DNA from: a virus
Strand: one strand, 5' to 3'
Virus record (IMG/VR): IMGVR_UViG_3300050136_000123
Span: 1-24,213 of that record
DNA length: 24,213 nucleotides
Shown piece after piece: positions 1 through 7,044 of this stretch; the first letter of the stretch is position 1, and the number at the start of each line of letters is the position of its first letter. The notes below the pieces were generated by a model, which saw only the letters and a program-made list of their open reading frames with translations, was not told the origin of the DNA and made no database searches. Position numbers and translations under genes: made by a program.

Positions 1-435
1 GCCGCGACGACGCCGGAGTGGATTGTTGCGCCTGACGAAAATCTGCCGATCGATGAGAAGGCGTCGTGGGATGGCCCGGCAGCGGCCGAGCGGATGCTCG
101 ATGAGGCCGGCTTCAACGGTGACAGTCCGGATCCTGCGAAGGCGCGCCGCGGCTTCCTCACTTACGATCATCACAATCCGAAGCTCAAGGGCAGCTATAA
201 GCTGCCGTTCGCCGATATGGTCGATGGCAAGCTGACGGCGTTCAAGAGCGGCATCGATGCGGCGGCGAGCCGTTTGCCCGACACGGATATTCCCGACGAC
301 GTCAAGACCAAGGCGCGCGCTGTCATCGACAAATATGAAAAGCGCATGAAGCCCGACGACGACGACGCCGCAGCGGCGGCGAAGACGGCAAAGGCGCGCG
401 CGCGGCTACGCGTTGCCGCAGCGGAGGCTGCCTAA
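1..435 (+). CDS. C-terminal part of a prohead protease-region protein (5' truncated)
   Basis: The reading frame is open from the first base of the window, so this is the last 144 codons of a longer gene. The visible part contains a conserved block (WDGPAAAERM near the beginning, then YDHHNPKLKGSYKLPFAD, then RLPDTDIPDDVKTKA) that I know from proteins encoded just upstream of HK97-type capsid genes, resembling DUF6582-type domains found at the end of prohead protease or scaffold-like proteins. The tail is acidic (a run of Asp) followed by Ala/Arg/Lys-rich sequence. The position directly before the capsid genes supports a role in capsid maturation or scaffolding. The catalytic part, if it is a protease, lies outside the window, so the enzymatic function is inferred from context only. 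Confidence 0.6.
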   Translation, partial: AATTPEWIVAPDENLPIDEKASWDGPAAAERMLDEAGFNGDSPDPAKARRGFLTYDHHNPKLKGSYKLPFADMVDGKLTAFKSGIDAAASRLPDTDIPDDVKTKARAVIDKYEKRMKPDDDDAAAAAKTAKARARLRVAAAEAA

Positions 436-439
436 AGCC

Positions 440-679
440 ATGCCGCGGCAAAAGCGAGCGCAACGCGCGGTTCTGAGCATGCCGGTCATCGTGCGGACGC
501 GGCAAATGATCGCTGGTTCGGACGAGCATGCCGCCATCGTCACCCGCGTTCTGGCAAATTCTGCCGTCGACGTCCTGCTCATGCCGAGCGGCGGCGAGCC
601 CTATCCGGTGACGTCGGTGCCTTACGCGGAACATCCGAGCGCCGGCGCGGTCTCCTGGCGGTTTCCGCCGCGCTCCTGA
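440..679 (+). CDS. Small phage head-region protein, unknown function
   Basis: A 79-residue protein between the protease-region gene and the capsid gene. I chose the ATG at 440, four bases after the preceding stop; a GGAGG lies at 422-426 but is rather far away. An internal ATG at 479 (MPVIVRTRQM) is an alternative and fits better the usual beginning of such proteins. The body has a short beta-rich pattern (HAAIVTRVLANSAVDVLLM) and ends in PYAEHPSAGAVSWRFPPRS. Small proteins of this kind, with 'H-A-A-I-V-T-R-V' followed by a hydrophobic strand, are common in phage structural clusters, but I cannot name a function. Its place suggests a minor virion or assembly role. Confidence 0.55.
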   Translation: MPRQKRAQRAVLSMPVIVRTRQMIAGSDEHAAIVTRVLANSAVDVLLMPSGGEPYPVTSVPYAEHPSAGAVSWRFPPRS

Positions 680-795
680 AATTCATCGATCGGGGCCCGC
701 CGCCGTCGCGCCCTGGTTATTCAACCCAAAACGTCCTTCGGCAAGACGCTCGGCCCGTCGTGAGACGCGCCAATCCCATAGATGGAGCCCTTGAT

Positions 796-2139
796 ATGCG
801 TTCCAAGGAATTGCGCGCAAAACGCGCCAAGCTGATCGAAGACGCCCGCGCGCTGATCGCTGTCGACGCACCGGGCGCGGAAGCTCACGCCAAGTTCGAC
901 CAGATGATGAAAGAGGCGGACGATCTCAAGGCGCAGATTGATCGGCTCGAAATCGCTGACACGCGCACTGCCGAGCAGGCGGAAACGCTGCGCAATCGCG
1001 CCCGCGAGAACGGCACGAGCTCCGACGAGGAAGGCGAAGTGGCGCTGCTCGAAGAGCGTGCCTTCGGCAACTGGCTGCGCCGCGGTCCCTCTGCGCTCAA
1101 TGAGGAAGAGCGCGCGGTCTATCAGCGCGCCTTCGAGGCTCCGTCTCAGAACGGCACCGATGCGGCGGCGGGCTGGCGTTTGAACTCGCGGCGCCGACTG
1201 ATGGCCGGTTCGGCCGATCTGGCTGCAGCGCGGACTGTCGCTGCCATCAGGGCGGCTCTCGGTGTCGGCACTGACACCGGCGGCGGCTTCACGGTCCCGC
1301 AGGGCTTCTATGATCAACTGATCGATGCCGAGAAAGCCTACGGCGGCATGATCGATGCGTCTTTCGTGTTCGACACCACGACCGGCAATGCACTGCCGAT
1401 CCCGACCGACAACGACACGACCAATACCGGCGCCATCCTCGGCGAAAACACGCAAGTGTCTCCGCAGGATGTCACCTTCGGCGCCGTCACCATGAACGCC
1501 TATACCTACTCGTCCAAGCTGGTGCTGGTGTCCAATCAGCTCCTGCAGGACACGGCGTTCAATCTCGATGCGTGGCTGTCGGGCAAGCTCGGCACGCGGC
1601 TGGGCCGTATCACCAACACGCATTTCACGACCGGCACTGGCGCCAGCCAGCCGGCCGGCGTGGTGACCGGTGCGACGCTCGGCTACACTGCGGGCAACTC
1701 GACCTCCAGCGGCGAAACCACCTCGATCGTGTTCGACGATCTCGTCGAGTTGGAGCATTCCGTCGATCCGGCCTACCGCAAGAAAGCGGTATTCATGATG
1801 GCGGATTCCAGCTTGAAGGTGATCAAGAAGCTCAAGGATGGTATCGGGCGTCCGTTGTGGATGGCCGGGCTCGCCGTCAAAGAGCCGGACACCATCAACA
1901 GCTATCCCTATGTCATCAATCAGGACATGGCGGCGATGGCTGCGTCGGCGAAGTCGGTGCTGTTCGGCGATTTCAGCAACTACTTCATCCGCCGCGTTGC
2001 CGGAATCCAGATACTGCGCCTGACCGAGCGCTATGCCGATTACAACCAGGTCGGCTTCCTCGCGTTCCAGCGTTGGGACGGCCAGCTCGTCGACGCCGGC
2101 ACGCATCCGATCAAGTACCTGCAGCACAGCGCGACCTAA
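796..2139 (+). CDS. Major capsid protein, HK97 fold
   Basis: A 447-residue protein forming the icosahedral head shell. The start is the ATG at 796, preceded by GGAG at 784-787 with good spacing; a GTG at 760 in the same frame would add 12 residues but has no better ribosome site. Residues 1 to about 70 are charged and heptad-like (MRSKELRAKRAKLIEDA...), as in the N-terminal delta/scaffold domain that is removed by the prohead protease in HK97-type phages. The core then begins around LGVGTDTGGGFTVP, the typical entry to the HK97 fold, followed by a stretch rich in LPIPTDNDT, the spine-helix region AWLSGKLGTRLGRITN, a TGTGASQPAGV loop, and a C-terminal FGDFSNYFIRRVAGIQILR strand pair. Length and order fit the family well. 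No lysine-asparagine crosslink can be judged from sequence alone. Confidence 0.93.
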   Translation: MRSKELRAKRAKLIEDARALIAVDAPGAEAHAKFDQMMKEADDLKAQIDRLEIADTRTAEQAETLRNRARENGTSSDEEGEVALLEERAFGNWLRRGPSALNEEERAVYQRAFEAPSQNGTDAAAGWRLNSRRRLMAGSADLAAARTVAAIRAALGVGTDTGGGFTVPQGFYDQLIDAEKAYGGMIDASFVFDTTTGNALPIPTDNDTTNTGAILGENTQVSPQDVTFGAVTMNAYTYSSKLVLVSNQLLQDTAFNLDAWLSGKLGTRLGRITNTHFTTGTGASQPAGVVTGATLGYTAGNSTSSGETTSIVFDDLVELEHSVDPAYRKKAVFMMADSSLKVIKKLKDGIGRPLWMAGLAVKEPDTINSYPYVINQDMAAMAASAKSVLFGDFSNYFIRRVAGIQILRLTERYADYNQVGFLAFQRWDGQLVDAGTHPIKYLQHSAT

Positions 2140-2160
2140 GCGCTGTCGGTCAGCGGGTAA

Positions 2161-2184
2161 GGGCGCGGCCATCCAGCCGCGCCC
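2161..2184 (+). terminator. Perfect 9-bp GC hairpin after the capsid gene
   Basis: Bases 2161-2169 (gggcgcggc) are perfectly complementary to 2176-2184 (gccgcgccc) with a 6-base loop. It lies 22 bases after the capsid stop and about 50 bases before the next start. There is no T-run after it, so it is not a classical rho-independent terminator. A partial terminator or an RNA-stabilising 3' end of a highly expressed capsid mRNA would both fit. The function is inferred. Confidence 0.4.
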
Positions 2185-2236
2185 CGTTCAACCATCCATT
2201 CATCATTTTGGCACGCAGCCACAAGGGAGCATCCCA

Positions 2237-2680
2237 ATGCGCCAGTACGATCTTCACGACAGCATCAGAGTTGTTCGCACAATCTCGCCGCAAAACGTTG
2301 GCACCACGGGCACCGGTCAGACCGGCAAAGTGGTTGACCGAGCGGGTGCCCAAGCCGTCGAGCTCGTGGTCGGCTACGGTTCCGTCACGGCCACCAACGC
2401 GACCATCACGCCCACGCTTATGGAAGGTGACGCCACCGGCGCGATGACGTCGGTTGCGGACTCCAACATGATCCCGAACGCCAGCGGCGAGTCTCTTGCA
2501 GCCATCGCCGCGGCCGCGGTGCGCACCTCTGGCGTGTCCAAGAACGTCACTCACCGTATCGGTTACATCGGCACCAAGCGTTATGTGTCCGCCAACGTCA
2601 AATCGACGGTTACGGCTGGGACACCGGTCCACGCCGAATTCATCCTCGGCAGCCCGAACAACGCGCCGACCGTTTCGTAA
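2237..2680 (+). CDS. Capsid-adjacent structural protein, possible head decoration
   Basis: A 147-residue protein starting at ATG 2237 after a GGGAG ribosome site at 2225-2229. The open frame extends upstream, but that part overlaps the capsid gene in another frame and reads as noise. The protein is beta-rich and Ser/Thr/Gly/Asn-rich, opening with YDLHDSIRVVRTISP and carrying VGYGSVTATNATITPTL and a late HRIGYIGTKRYVSANV motif. That last motif recurs in small proteins coded next to capsid genes of many phages of Gram-negative bacteria. The position right after the capsid gene and the composition suggest a virion surface or decoration protein; no enzymatic motif is visible. Confidence 0.7.
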   Translation: MRQYDLHDSIRVVRTISPQNVGTTGTGQTGKVVDRAGAQAVELVVGYGSVTATNATITPTLMEGDATGAMTSVADSNMIPNASGESLAAIAAAAVRTSGVSKNVTHRIGYIGTKRYVSANVKSTVTAGTPVHAEFILGSPNNAPTVS

Positions 2681-2703
2681 GGTCTGTTGCGGAGCGTTGC
2701 GTT

Positions 2704-3501
2704 ATGTCGTCAATGAACATGGCGCAGTTCGAGCGGCGCTTTGACGCGCTGCCGGTGCCGGATCACGTCGTCATCGTAGGCCTCGGCCCCTCGGCCGAGG
2801 CCTATATGGACATCGTTAAGCGCACGGGTTCGCGTCATGCGTTTGCCGATGAAGTATGGACGATTAACGCGCTGGGCGATGTGCTGCAGTGCGATCGCAT
2901 CTTCCACATGGACGACGTTCGCATTCAGGAAATCCGCGCGACGGCTCGGCCGCAAAGCAACATCGCCAACATGCTCACGTGGATGCGCAAGCATCCGGGG
3001 CCGATCTATACCAGCCGCAAGCATCCCGATTATCCCGGCCTTGTCGAGTTTCCGCTCGAAGCGGTGATCAATTCTTGCGGCCACGCTTATTTCAACAACA
3101 CGGCGGCGTATGCAGTGGCCTATGCCACGCACATCGGCGTCAAGCGGCTCTCGATGTTCGGGTGCGACTACACCTACCCAAATGCGCACGATGCCGAGAA
3201 GGGCAGGGCGTGCACGGAGTTTCACCTCGGCATCTTCGCCGAACGAAACAGGCGCCGGCGCCCTCGCATCGTTGACCCCTTGGGCGTTCCTTGCGGGACG
3301 TCGCTTTTGGATTCCATCTGCACCGAACAAGAGCGCATGTACGGTTACGATACGCTCGATCTTGCTGTGAGCGGCGGCCATGGCAAGCCGACGGTCGTCA
3401 AATTCACGCCGCGTGAAAATATCCCAACCGCGGACGAAATTGAAGCGCGTTACGATCACTCCAAACATCCATCCCCCCTGGTGAAGGAAAACACACCATG
3501 A
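2704..3501 (+). CDS. Rossmann-type protein, MptE/DUF115-like, unknown role
   Basis: A 265-residue protein starting at ATG 2704, with GGAG at 2690-2693. Near the N-terminus there is a beta strand and glycine loop, VVIVGLGPSAEAY (residues 22-34), typical of a nucleotide- or sugar-nucleotide-binding Rossmann fold. Later come FNNTAAYAVAYA (130-141), LSMFGCDYTYPNAHDAEKG (149-167) and ERMYGYD (210-216). The combination of GxGPS with a later 'FG-D-Y' block resembles MptE-like/DUF115 (motility accessory factor) proteins, a group that includes glycosyltransferase-like enzymes. It is out of place among structural genes and overlaps the next gene by ATGA, so it is co-expressed with the virion proteins. 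A role in virion or surface glycan modification is inference; substrate and activity are unknown. Confidence 0.6.
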   Translation: MSSMNMAQFERRFDALPVPDHVVIVGLGPSAEAYMDIVKRTGSRHAFADEVWTINALGDVLQCDRIFHMDDVRIQEIRATARPQSNIANMLTWMRKHPGPIYTSRKHPDYPGLVEFPLEAVINSCGHAYFNNTAAYAVAYATHIGVKRLSMFGCDYTYPNAHDAEKGRACTEFHLGIFAERNRRRRPRIVDPLGVPCGTSLLDSICTEQERMYGYDTLDLAVSGGHGKPTVVKFTPRENIPTADEIEARYDHSKHPSPLVKENTP

Positions 3502-4115
3502 CCGCTGCAGCCGTGTCCGATCCGACAATTGCCACGAAAATTCAGCACGTCACCCAGGGCGACGCTCTTGTCGTCAAAAACGGCGGCACGTTCAACGTCG
3601 AGAGCGGCGGCGCGCTGCAGATCGGTGGCACCGATATCACCGCGACGATGAAGGCGCTGGCCAACAACGCCGCGCGCTATGTGGCGGCAGGCTCGACGCT
3701 TACCCTCACGGCGGCAAACGACAAACAGACGATCGAGCTCAACGCTACCGGCGGTTCGGTCGTCACATTGCCGGCGGCGACCGGGTCCGGCGTCAAATTC
3801 AAATTCCTGGTCACGGCGCTCGCGACCTCGGCCAGCCACAAGGTCCAGGTGCCGAATTCGACCGATTTCATGATTGGCCTCATCAGCGGCTCGCGTATCG
3901 ACAGCACCAACGTCGTGCTCGGCTTTGCCGCTGCGAACAGCGGCACCGTCTCGACCAACTCCGACACCATCACCTTGAACCGTTCGACGACCGGATCGGT
4001 GTCGGTCGGCGAATGGTTCGAGCTCGAGGACGTTGCCGCGAACACCTGGAGCGTCAACGGCATGCTCAGCGCCACCGGCGCGTCGTTCGGATCGCCGTTT
4101 ACGGCCGCCGTCTAG
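3498..4115 (+). CDS. Beta-rich head decoration/fibre-like protein
   Basis: A 205-residue protein whose ATG overlaps the stop of the preceding gene (ATGA), with AAGGAA upstream as ribosome site. It is rich in Ala, Thr, Ser, Gly and Val and appears all-beta. An N-terminal repeat-like strand pattern (VVKNGGTFNVESGGALQIGG) is typical of phage head or tail fibre proteins, and is followed by AAGSTLTLTAANDKQTIELNA and a C-terminal FELEDVAANTWSVNGML. No catalytic motif, signal peptide or membrane segment is seen. From its position between the capsid and connector genes I infer a capsid-attached decoration or fibre protein; a receptor-contact role is possible but not shown. Confidence 0.65.
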   Translation: MTAAAVSDPTIATKIQHVTQGDALVVKNGGTFNVESGGALQIGGTDITATMKALANNAARYVAAGSTLTLTAANDKQTIELNATGGSVVTLPAATGSGVKFKFLVTALATSASHKVQVPNSTDFMIGLISGSRIDSTNVVLGFAAANSGTVSTNSDTITLNRSTTGSVSVGEWFELEDVAANTWSVNGMLSATGASFGSPFTAAV

Positions 4116-4163
4116 TAGCGCGGCTGGCTCTATTTTCTCCCACTCGGCGCGGAGCGCGGCATC

Positions 4164-4430
4164 ATGGCTGACAAGTTCTCAGAATACGCCGGCGCTGCGC
4201 CGGGCGGTCCGATGACCGGCGGCTTCGCCATCACCAAGAGCGACACTACGGTGTTCGCGCAGCCGACCCGCGCAGTGTGGGTCGGCGGCGCTGGCAATCT
4301 CGCGGTGGTCTATCTCGATGGCACGACCGACACTATTACGGGCGTGCCCGCAGGAACGATGCTCAACATCCGTGTTACGCAGGTCATGTCGACCAATACG
4401 ACCGCGTCCGAAATCTCTGGCCTCTACTAA
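4164..4430 (+). CDS. Small conserved phage structural protein
   Basis: An 88-residue protein starting at ATG 4164, with GGAG at 4151-4154. The sequence ITKSDTTVFAQPTRAVWVGGAG followed by GVPAGTMLNIRVTQV and a final TASEISGLY is a pattern I recognise from short phage proteins found near capsid and connector genes. It has the form 'R-a-h-w-V-G-G-a-G-n-h-a-V', predicted as a compact beta-barrel. It has no characterised function that I can name. It sits 48 bases after the preceding gene and 8 bases before the connector gene, so it belongs to the same head operon and is probably a minor virion component. Confidence 0.7.
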   Translation: MADKFSEYAGAAPGGPMTGGFAITKSDTTVFAQPTRAVWVGGAGNLAVVYLDGTTDTITGVPAGTMLNIRVTQVMSTNTTASEISGLY

Positions 4431-4438
4431 GATCGGTC

Positions 4439-5095
4439 ATGCTGGAGTCCCTTATCAGCGTCACGACGCCGGCGAGCGATCTGACGCTGCTCACGATCAC
4501 GGAGCTGCGTGCGGCTGTTGGCGTCACCAACAACAGCCAAGACGTCGCTCTCAATCGTCTGGGCACCCGCGTTGCGGACGCAATCACGCAGGCCTGCAAG
4601 ATTGCCGCCGACGGCGCGACGCCGCCGACGCTGCGGCAAGAAAGCATCACGGAAACTTTTCGCCTCAATCGCTGGTGGAACCGTCGCGATCACATGACGG
4701 CGCAGAGCGAATTGATCCTGGCGCGCCGGCCGATTGTCTCGGTAGGTTCTGTGGTGGAGGCCGGCGTTACGCTTGTTGCCGGAACGGACTTCGAGGTTCG
4801 GCCTTCGACCGGAATTTTGCTGCGCCTCTTCAACGACGCGCCGTCGCATTGGGCTAAGGACCTGATCACGGTGCCTTACGTCGCAGGTTGGGCGACGGTG
4901 CCGGAGGGGTTGAAGCGAGCTGCCGAGAAGCTTTTGCGCATCTATTGGTCGGAGATCGGCAAGGATCCGTTGCTGCGTTCCGTGAACGTTCCCGGCGTCG
5001 TCGAGAAAACCTACTGGATAGGGTCGCCGACCGACCCGTCGATCCCGCAGGACGTGATGGACGATCTCGGCCCTTACATCAATCCGCTGGCGTGA
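4439..5095 (+). CDS. Head-tail connector protein, gp6-like
   Basis: A 218-residue protein starting at ATG 4439, eight bases after the preceding stop. The reading frame runs further upstream, but that part overlaps the preceding gene and is not credible. The layout matches gp6-like connector/adaptor proteins: an N-terminal helical part (LLTITELRAAVGV, then LNRLGTRVADAITQACKI), a beta section with LARRPIVSVGSVVE and TDFEVRPSTGILLRLF, a strand pair ending VPYVAGWATVPEGLKRAAEKL, and a C-terminal helix with the usual proline-rich end. The 'YvaGw..vPeglk.A..kl' motif is highly characteristic. In the virion this ring sits under the portal and receives the tail. Some relatives are longer than HK97 gp6, as here. 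Confidence 0.82.
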   Translation: MLESLISVTTPASDLTLLTITELRAAVGVTNNSQDVALNRLGTRVADAITQACKIAADGATPPTLRQESITETFRLNRWWNRRDHMTAQSELILARRPIVSVGSVVEAGVTLVAGTDFEVRPSTGILLRLFNDAPSHWAKDLITVPYVAGWATVPEGLKRAAEKLLRIYWSEIGKDPLLRSVNVPGVVEKTYWIGSPTDPSIPQDVMDDLGPYINPLA

Positions 5096-5108
5096 GAGGG
5101 AAAATCAG

Positions 5109-5516
5109 ATGGATAATCCCGGTCCCTATACGCTGGCGGCGCTCGCGGTCACGGCGCCGCTGACGGCGCAGGTCCAGACGCCGATCACCGATCTTGACGG
5201 AATGCTTGGGCTGACGCTCGAGGCATCCTGGAGTGGCGGAACAGGCGGCACGAGCGTCACTGCGGACGTGCAAACCTCGCTCGATGGCGGCACGACTTGG
5301 CGCGACATCGCGCGGTTCGATTTCACGACTGCTGCCGACGTCAAGCAGTGCAATCTTTCCGGGCTGCTGTCGAAGGCGATCGGGGATTATGCCCCGCTCA
5401 GCGCCAATACCGTCAACGATGGCATCCTCGGCGATCAGCTCCAGGTGGTCATCACCAGCGTTGGGACTTTTACTGGCACCGGCGGCACTCTGACGGTCCG
5501 CGCAGTCGCGCGCTGA
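5109..5516 (+). CDS. Small beta-rich phage structural protein
   Basis: A 135-residue protein starting at ATG 5109, with a purine-rich AGAGGGAAA upstream. The sequence is predicted all-beta and contains DVQTSLDGGTTWRDIARF (about residues 54-71), a pattern shared with small phage structural proteins in which a 'S-L-D-G-G-x-x-W-x-D-I-A' strand is conserved. It ends with a strand pair LQVVITSVGTFTGTGG and TLTVRAVAR. There are no membrane, signal or catalytic motifs. Its place between the connector and the neck genes points to a minor head or neck component; the exact role is unknown. Confidence 0.65.
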   Translation: MDNPGPYTLAALAVTAPLTAQVQTPITDLDGMLGLTLEASWSGGTGGTSVTADVQTSLDGGTTWRDIARFDFTTAADVKQCNLSGLLSKAIGDYAPLSANTVNDGILGDQLQVVITSVGTFTGTGGTLTVRAVAR

Positions 5517-5519
5517 GAT

Positions 5520-5909
5520 ATGAGCGAGGCGGACGACGCGATCGCCGATCTTGATTCAGCCCTGGCCGATTATGGGCAGGACATCGTTTTGCGGCGCGTC
5601 GTCGGGCTTGGCGCCAACGTGGCTAATCTTGACGTCAAGTGCCGCGCCAGCGTGCGCACCTGGCGTTTGAAGGAAGAGCAGATCGTCGCCGGCGTCGAAC
5701 AGGCAGTGGTGATCGTGGTGATTTCGCCGACGCAGATCGCCAACGCACAATGGCCCGGCGGATCGACACCTGGCCAGTCGATCGATCCTTCGATCCCGCG
5801 GCGGAACGACAAGCTGGTCATCGCCGGTCGCCTGCAGAACATTGACGCCGTCGAGACGATCCGGATGGGCAGCCAGGCGGTGCGCTTCGAAATGTCGGTT
5901 GCCGGCTGA
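5520..5909 (+). CDS. Head closure / head-tail joining-like protein
   Basis: A 129-residue protein starting three bases after the preceding stop. It begins with acidic sequence, then LADYGQDIVLRRVVG, VDV-like strand NLDVKCRASVRTWRLKEEQI, then VVIVVISPTQI and NDKLVIAGRLQNIDAVETI, ending in a beta strand with VRFEMSVAG. This is the usual course of small head-closure or stopper proteins (HK97 gp7 / SPP1 gp16-like position): 'v-h-L-R-R' opening, a 'I-S-P-T-q-I' centre and a 'D-x-h-x-h-x-G-r-x-x-x-I' end. Its stop overlaps the next start (TGATG), so the two neck genes are translationally coupled. The family assignment rests mainly on position and pattern. Confidence 0.6.
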   Translation: MSEADDAIADLDSALADYGQDIVLRRVVGLGANVANLDVKCRASVRTWRLKEEQIVAGVEQAVVIVVISPTQIANAQWPGGSTPGQSIDPSIPRRNDKLVIAGRLQNIDAVETIRMGSQAVRFEMSVAG

Positions 5910-6601
5910 TGGGACTGACGGTCAAGGTCGAGCCGATTGATCGCGACGTCGCGGTCATGCTGGCCGAAGACCTTTCGCCGGCGGCGCGCAGCGCGACGCT
6001 TGCGGAATTTGCGCGGCAAGCGCTCGCCGATGCCGAAGCGACGAATGAGGCGGCGCTCAGTTTCGATCCGCCCTTCGATACTTTCGTCGATGGTAGTCAG
6101 GGTAAGAGCGAGGATCAGGTCAGCCCCGATGGCGTGATCGTTTATCAGTTCAAGTTGGTGAACGACATCATCGAGTGGGTCAGGGTCGCGCTTGAGGAAA
6201 GCTCTCCAATTGGTTCGAAGCGCGATCCCCATCCTGGGCTCTATCAGAGATCACACGAACTCTATGCCGATGGCTCGCTCGTCGATGGAGACGAAGTGCC
6301 GCCCGCATCGGAATATGTATTTCTCAACATTACGCCTTATGCGCGCAAGATCGAGCAGGGCGAAAGCCCACAATTTCCAGATGGCGTTTACGAGGGAGTT
6401 GCGGCGGTGGCTGCCAGCAAGTTCGGAAATATCGCCAAGATAGAATTCACCTATAGGGGCCTGATTTCCGGAGTTATATTCGGCAAGTCCGGGCCGCGAC
6501 CGCGGACGGGACCTAAAGTTGGGCGAAAATCGAGCCGACCCGCAGCCGCCCAGAACAAGGCCGACATAAGACAGCCCGCAATCGTCATCCGGCCCTACTG
6601 A
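5909..6601 (+). CDS. Neck / tail-completion protein
   Basis: A 230-residue protein whose start overlaps the preceding stop by one base (TGATG). The N-terminal half contains FARQALADAEATNEAA and a DGSQGKSEDQVSPDGVIVYQF stretch. The C-terminal half has FLNITPYARKIEQGESPQFPDGVYEGVAA, a motif that recurs in neck proteins of the gp10-like class ('Y-A-R-x-I-E-x-G-x-S-x-Q-x-P-x-G-V-Y'). The last 40 residues are basic and Pro/Ala-rich (GPRPRTGPKVGRKSS), as in flexible tails. It lies between the closure protein and the tail terminator, which fits a protein joining head and tail. A biochemical role is not proven by the sequence. Confidence 0.65.
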   Translation: MGLTVKVEPIDRDVAVMLAEDLSPAARSATLAEFARQALADAEATNEAALSFDPPFDTFVDGSQGKSEDQVSPDGVIVYQFKLVNDIIEWVRVALEESSPIGSKRDPHPGLYQRSHELYADGSLVDGDEVPPASEYVFLNITPYARKIEQGESPQFPDGVYEGVAAVAASKFGNIAKIEFTYRGLISGVIFGKSGPRPRTGPKVGRKSSRPAAAQNKADIRQPAIVIRPY

Positions 6602-6621
6602 CATTTAGCGCGGCAGAAAAC

Positions 6622-7032
6622 ATGGCACAGCAGGCTGTCGTCGATGCGGCCGTAGCCCGGCTGCAAGCCAACTGGTCAACGACGTCGATCATCCTTCCCA
6701 ATCAGGATCCGGCGGCGCCGGCCGATGGTTCGGCATTCGTCACACTTCAATTTCCGACGGCGCGGGAGACCATCATCAGCATGGCCGCGGTCGGCTCGCG
6801 CACGGTGCGCGAAGAGGGAACGATCCGCATCGTCGTGAGCGTGCCGAGCGGCCAGGGCCTTGATACCGGTCTGGGCTACTGCGCGACGCTCGCTGCCTTG
6901 TTTCGCCTGCAGACCTTCAACAGCGTCGTCTGCTTCGAAGCCTCGCCGCCGATCGACAATGATTCCGGCGACGATGGCAATTACTGGGTGCTGTCGACGT
7001 CAATCTCCTACCAATACGATTTTTTCGCATAA
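6622..7032 (+). CDS. Tail terminator-like protein (DUF4128-like)
   Basis: A 136-residue protein starting at ATG 6622. It begins with a helix (AVVDAAVARLQANW) followed by a strand SAFVTLQFPTARE and then TVREEGTIRIVVSVPSGQGLDTGL, a helix with ATLAALFRLQ, and a final strand pair WVLSTSISYQYDFFA. This alpha-beta order with 'E-E-G-x-h-x-h-x-V' and a terminal 'Y-x-Y-D' strand fits tail terminator proteins (lambda gpU-like/DUF4128), which cap the tail tube and limit its length. The position directly before the tube gene agrees. The ribosome site is weak (purine-rich only). Confidence 0.68.
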   Translation: MAQQAVVDAAVARLQANWSTTSIILPNQDPAAPADGSAFVTLQFPTARETIISMAAVGSRTVREEGTIRIVVSVPSGQGLDTGLGYCATLAALFRLQTFNSVVCFEASPPIDNDSGDDGNYWVLSTSISYQYDFFA

Positions 7033-7044
7033 GGAACGAAAGCA

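Noticed and set aside
721-2172. Long minus-strand open frame of 483 codons opposite the capsid gene
   Set aside because: It is the mirror of a strongly supported capsid gene in GC-rich DNA, has a His/Arg/Asp-rich low-complexity translation and no ribosome site or family motif.
2710-3528. Minus-strand open frame of 272 codons opposite the Rossmann-type gene
   Set aside because: The opposite strand carries a coherent protein with motifs and coupling; this translation shows Arg-rich shadow composition.
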